53,302 nucleotides of DNA from contig NZ_PPRT01000013.1 in the NCBI RefSeq assembly GCF_002902725.1, positions 1 through 53,302 on the forward strand, written 5' to 3'. Source of the DNA: Staphylococcus caprae (GTDB lineage Bacteria; Bacillota; Bacilli; Staphylococcales; Staphylococcaceae). The notes under the pieces are model-generated. The model saw only the letters and a list, made by a program, of their open reading frames with translations, made no database searches and had not been told where the DNA came from. The position numbers and the translations under genes are program-made. This document shows, in pieces, positions 50,524-53,302 of this stretch; positions within the stretch are counted from its first letter, which is position 1, and each line of letters starts with the position of its first letter.

Positions 50524-51457
50524 CGAAAAGGTTCTATTAGAAATAAAAAATTTAAAACAATATTTTAATCAAGGTAAGAAAAATGAAGTCAGAGCGATTG
50601 ATAATATAAGTTTCAATATCTATAAAGGGGAAACTTTAGGTTTAGTTGGAGAGTCTGGTTGCGGAAAATCAACTACTGGTAAAGCAATCATTAAATTAAA
50701 CGACATTACAAGTGGAGCAATAGAGTATGAAGGTATTGATATTCAAAAAATTCGAAAGCGTAAAGATTTATTGAAGTTTAATAAGAAAATACAGATGATA
50801 TTCCAAGATCCGTATGCATCGCTCAATCCACGTCTTAAAGTGATGGATATTGTAGGAGAAGGTATTGATATCCATAAACTTGCTAGTAGTAAGCGGGATC
50901 GAAAGAAACGTGTATATGACTTGTTAGAAACGGTTGGTTTAGGTAAAGAACATGCAAATCGTTATCCTCATGAATTTTCAGGAGGGCAAAGACAACGTAT
51001 TGGTATTGCACGCGCATTGGCTGTGGAACCAGAGTTTATTATCGCTGATGAGCCGATTTCTGCTTTAGACGTATCGATTCAAGCTCAAGTAGTCAATTTA
51101 TTGCTTCGTCTGCAACGAGAGCGTGGGATAACATTCTTATTTATCGCGCATGATTTATCTATGGTTAAATATATTTCCGATAGAATTGCAGTGATGCATT
51201 TTGGAAAAATAGTAGAACTTGGTCCTGCAGATGAAATTTATAATCACCCTTTACATGACTATACGAAATCTCTATTAAGTGCTATTCCACAACCTGACCC
51301 TGAGAGTGAAAGAACACGTCAACGTGTGTCTTATGAAGAAGATGCTTCTCTTAACGATTATCGACATTTGAATGAAATTAGACCAAATCATTACGTTTTT
51401 ACAACGAAGGAAGAAGCGGAAAAATTAAGTGAAGCTTACGCTACTCAGAACATTTAA
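50513..51457 (+). CDS. oppF: Oligopeptide ABC transporter ATPase OppF
   Basis: This partner ATPase, 314 residues, has Walker A GESGCGKST near residue 45, FQDPYASLNPRL near 101, the signature EFSGGQRQRIGIARAL near 158, Walker B FIIADEPISALD near 179 and the HDLSMV switch. OppD and OppF form a heterodimer that powers uptake. GAGGGTG inside oppD serves as ribosome-binding site. Confidence 0.94.
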   Translation: MENSEKVLLEIKNLKQYFNQGKKNEVRAIDNISFNIYKGETLGLVGESGCGKSTTGKAIIKLNDITSGAIEYEGIDIQKIRKRKDLLKFNKKIQMIFQDPYASLNPRLKVMDIVGEGIDIHKLASSKRDRKKRVYDLLETVGLGKEHANRYPHEFSGGQRQRIGIARALAVEPEFIIADEPISALDVSIQAQVVNLLLRLQRERGITFLFIAHDLSMVKYISDRIAVMHFGKIVELGPADEIYNHPLHDYTKSLLSAIPQPDPESERTRQRVSYEEDASLNDYRHLNEIRPNHYVFTTKEEAEKLSEAYATQNI

Positions 51458-51482
51458 CTTAAAGGGGAGGGGGAAATGAGAG

Positions 51483-53132
51483 ATGAATAAATTTAAATTC
51501 TTAACGATTATATTGAGTTTAATCATTGTTTTATCCGCTTGTAGTAATAAAAAAAGTTTATACTCAGACGAAGGACAAGTTTTCAGAAAGGTTATTCCTC
51601 AAGATATGACAACATTGGATACAGCCTTAATCACTGATGCTGTATCTGGAGATATCGTTGCTCAAGCTTTTGAAGGTTTATACTCTATTAATAAAAAAGA
51701 CAAAGCAGAACCAGCGATTGCTAAATCCTTTCCAAAAAAGAGCAATGGTGGTAAAACATTGACGATTAATTTGAGAAAAAATGCAAAATGGTCTAACGGC
51801 GATCCAGTCACAGCACAAGATTTCGTCTTTGCGTGGCGTAAAGTAGTCAATCCAAAGACAGCATCAGAATTTGCTTACATCATGTCAGATATTAAGAATG
51901 CTGATGCTATTAATTCAGGTAAAAAGCCTGTAAAAGACTTAGGAATTAAAGCATTAGGAAAATATAAATTACAAATTGATTTAGAACGACCAGTGCCATA
52001 TATTAATGAACTTTTAGCACTCAATACCTTTAATCCTCAGGATGAAAAAATTGCCCAAAAATATGGTGAACAGTATGGTACAACTGCAGATAAAGCAGTA
52101 TATAATGGACCTTTTAAAGTAACCAATTGGCAAGTAGAAGATAAAATTCAAATGGTGAAAAATGATAAGTATTGGGATAAGAAACATGTCAAGCTCGATA
52201 GAGTGAACTTTAAAGTATTAAAAGATGGTCAAGCTGGGGCTTCACTCTACGATACGGGGTCTGTTGATGATACAACAATTTCATCTGAACAAGTTGATAA
52301 ATATAAAGGGAATAAAGCGCTTAACTATAGGTTAACAGCAGGAACTTTCTTCATTAAAATGAATGAAAAACAAATACCTGAGTTTAAAAATAAATATTTA
52401 AGATTAGCAATTGCTCAATCTATTAATAAAAAAGGATATGTTGATTCAGTTCTTAATAATGGTTCATTACCATCGAATAACTTTACGGCTATTGGAACTG
52501 CTAAAACACCGGAGGGAAAAGATTTTGCAAGTACAATAAAATCTCCATTAACTTATAATGATAAAAAAGCACGCACGAATTGGCATAAAGCTCAAAAACA
52601 ATTAGGTAAGAAGAAATTTGAGTTTACAATGAATACGGAAGATACACCAGCTCAGAAAATTTCAGCAGAGTATATTAAATCCCAAGTTGAAAAGAACTTA
52701 CCAGGCGTTACATTAAAGATTAAACAAATGCCATTTAAACAGAAAACGACATCAGAACTATCTGGTAATTTTGAAACAAGTTATTCTGGTTGGGTACCTG
52801 ATTATCCAGATCCAACTGCATTTTTACAAACTATGACTAAAGGTAATGCTCAAAATAATACGGATTGGAGCAACAAGGAATACGATCAGTTATTGAAAGA
52901 TGCAAATGGCAAACTTTTAAGAAAAACAGATGAGCGCAATGCTGCATTACAAAAAGCAGAAAATATTTTGTTAAATGATGCACCAGTCGCCCCTATTTAT
53001 CAAAAAGGCGAAGCACATTTAACTAATCCACAAGTAAAAGGACTTGTTTATCATAAGGTTGGACCAGATACTACATTGAAAGATGTGTATATCGATAAAT
53101 CTATTGATAGAAAAACAGGCAAGAAAAAATAA
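51483..53132 (+). CDS. oppA: Oligopeptide-binding lipoprotein OppA
   Basis: This 549-residue extracellular receptor captures peptides and delivers them to OppBC. The signal peptide ends in the lipobox LSAC, so Cys20 is the lipidated first residue of the mature protein and anchors it to the membrane. The SBP_bac_5 fold is evident from LRKNAKWSNGDPVTAQDFVF near residue 97 and YNGPFKVTNWQ near 212. The strong AAAGGGGAGG lies upstream; a closer ATG at 51476 opens only a four-codon frame. It is the last gene before a terminator. Confidence 0.94.
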   Translation: MNKFKFLTIILSLIIVLSACSNKKSLYSDEGQVFRKVIPQDMTTLDTALITDAVSGDIVAQAFEGLYSINKKDKAEPAIAKSFPKKSNGGKTLTINLRKNAKWSNGDPVTAQDFVFAWRKVVNPKTASEFAYIMSDIKNADAINSGKKPVKDLGIKALGKYKLQIDLERPVPYINELLALNTFNPQDEKIAQKYGEQYGTTADKAVYNGPFKVTNWQVEDKIQMVKNDKYWDKKHVKLDRVNFKVLKDGQAGASLYDTGSVDDTTISSEQVDKYKGNKALNYRLTAGTFFIKMNEKQIPEFKNKYLRLAIAQSINKKGYVDSVLNNGSLPSNNFTAIGTAKTPEGKDFASTIKSPLTYNDKKARTNWHKAQKQLGKKKFEFTMNTEDTPAQKISAEYIKSQVEKNLPGVTLKIKQMPFKQKTTSELSGNFETSYSGWVPDYPDPTAFLQTMTKGNAQNNTDWSNKEYDQLLKDANGKLLRKTDERNAALQKAENILLNDAPVAPIYQKGEAHLTNPQVKGLVYHKVGPDTTLKDVYIDKSIDRKTGKKK

Positions 53133-53147
53133 AATAATCTAAAGTAG

Positions 53148-53184
53148 AAGCGGTACTGGATAGTTGAAGCCAGTGCCGCTTTTG
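53148..53184 (+). terminator. Terminator of the opp operon
   Basis: AAGCGGTACTGG pairs with CCAGTGCCGCTT, with one G-U pair, around a ten-base loop, then a short T run. The remaining 118 bases of the window are AT-rich and hold no gene. Confidence 0.82.
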
Positions 53185-53302
53185 TGGTTTATAGAGCTGA
53201 TCTAAGTTTTGTTCCAAATGAGTGAAGTGTTTCAGTATGTATATATTTAAAAATATAATTCGCACATCTTTTTTATTTTGATAAACATTATAGAAATTAA
53301 GA

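Overview
The window is chromosomal DNA of a Staphylococcus, most likely a coagulase-negative species. The base composition is AT-rich. Gene order matches the conserved staphylococcal backbone running from ndh through mnhA-G, rocD-gudB, argGH, pgi, spsAB, addBA, cdr, clpB and fabHF to opp. Protein lengths match the Staphylococcus aureus counterparts I remember, but residues differ often enough that this is not S. aureus. The species cannot be named from the sequence alone. I see no phage, insertion sequence, CRISPR array, rRNA or tRNA. Nearly everything is core genome, so the interest lies mainly in regulatory DNA and RNA structure.

Layout. At 0-6.5 kb are the type II NADH dehydrogenase, an M17 leucyl aminopeptidase, a YuiF/NhaC-type transporter, a hotdog thioesterase resembling the menaquinone-pathway DHNA-CoA hydrolase, and on the minus strand a SidA/PvdA-like flavoprotein whose promoter carries a near-perfect Zur (zinc repressor) box. 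At 6.6-12.5 kb the complete seven-gene Mrp/Mnh Na+/H+ antiporter operon lies on the minus strand with overlapping genes. At 12.6-15.7 kb are kapB, the cyclophilin ppiB, an S1-domain stress protein and an Old Yellow Enzyme. At 16-24.2 kb sits a glutamate/arginine/carbon block: rocD and gudB, both with CcpA cre-like sites, glpQ, argGH and pgi.

At 24.3 kb is an intergenic repeat with a STAR-type core. Its first 98 bases occur again, inverted, at the left edge of the window. Next come a VTT-domain membrane protein and the signal peptidases SpsA (lysine-less homologue) and SpsB (active), the AddAB (RexBA) helicase-nuclease, a fumarylacetoacetate hydrolase-family enzyme, a YisL-type membrane protein, CoA-disulfide reductase, a HAD phosphatase, SufT, an OatA-like wall acyltransferase, ClpB under a CtsR box, a PEBP-family protein, YjzD, FabH-FabF under a perfect FapR palindrome, a DUF3899 membrane protein and the oppBCDFA oligopeptide importer with a CodY box.

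Read together, the window covers respiration and sodium/pH homeostasis (Ndh, Mnh), glutamate-arginine-carbon metabolism (RocD, GudB, ArgGH, Pgi), export and wall modification, stress and redox control (ClpB, Cdr, SufT), fatty-acid initiation and peptide uptake. Each unit carries the regulator site expected for its role. The least expected observations are the Zur box on the lone flavoprotein gene, a 15-bp hairpin that buries the glpQ ribosome-binding site, an unassigned structured element after the aminopeptidase gene, and the pair of inverted repeats bounding a 24-kb segment.
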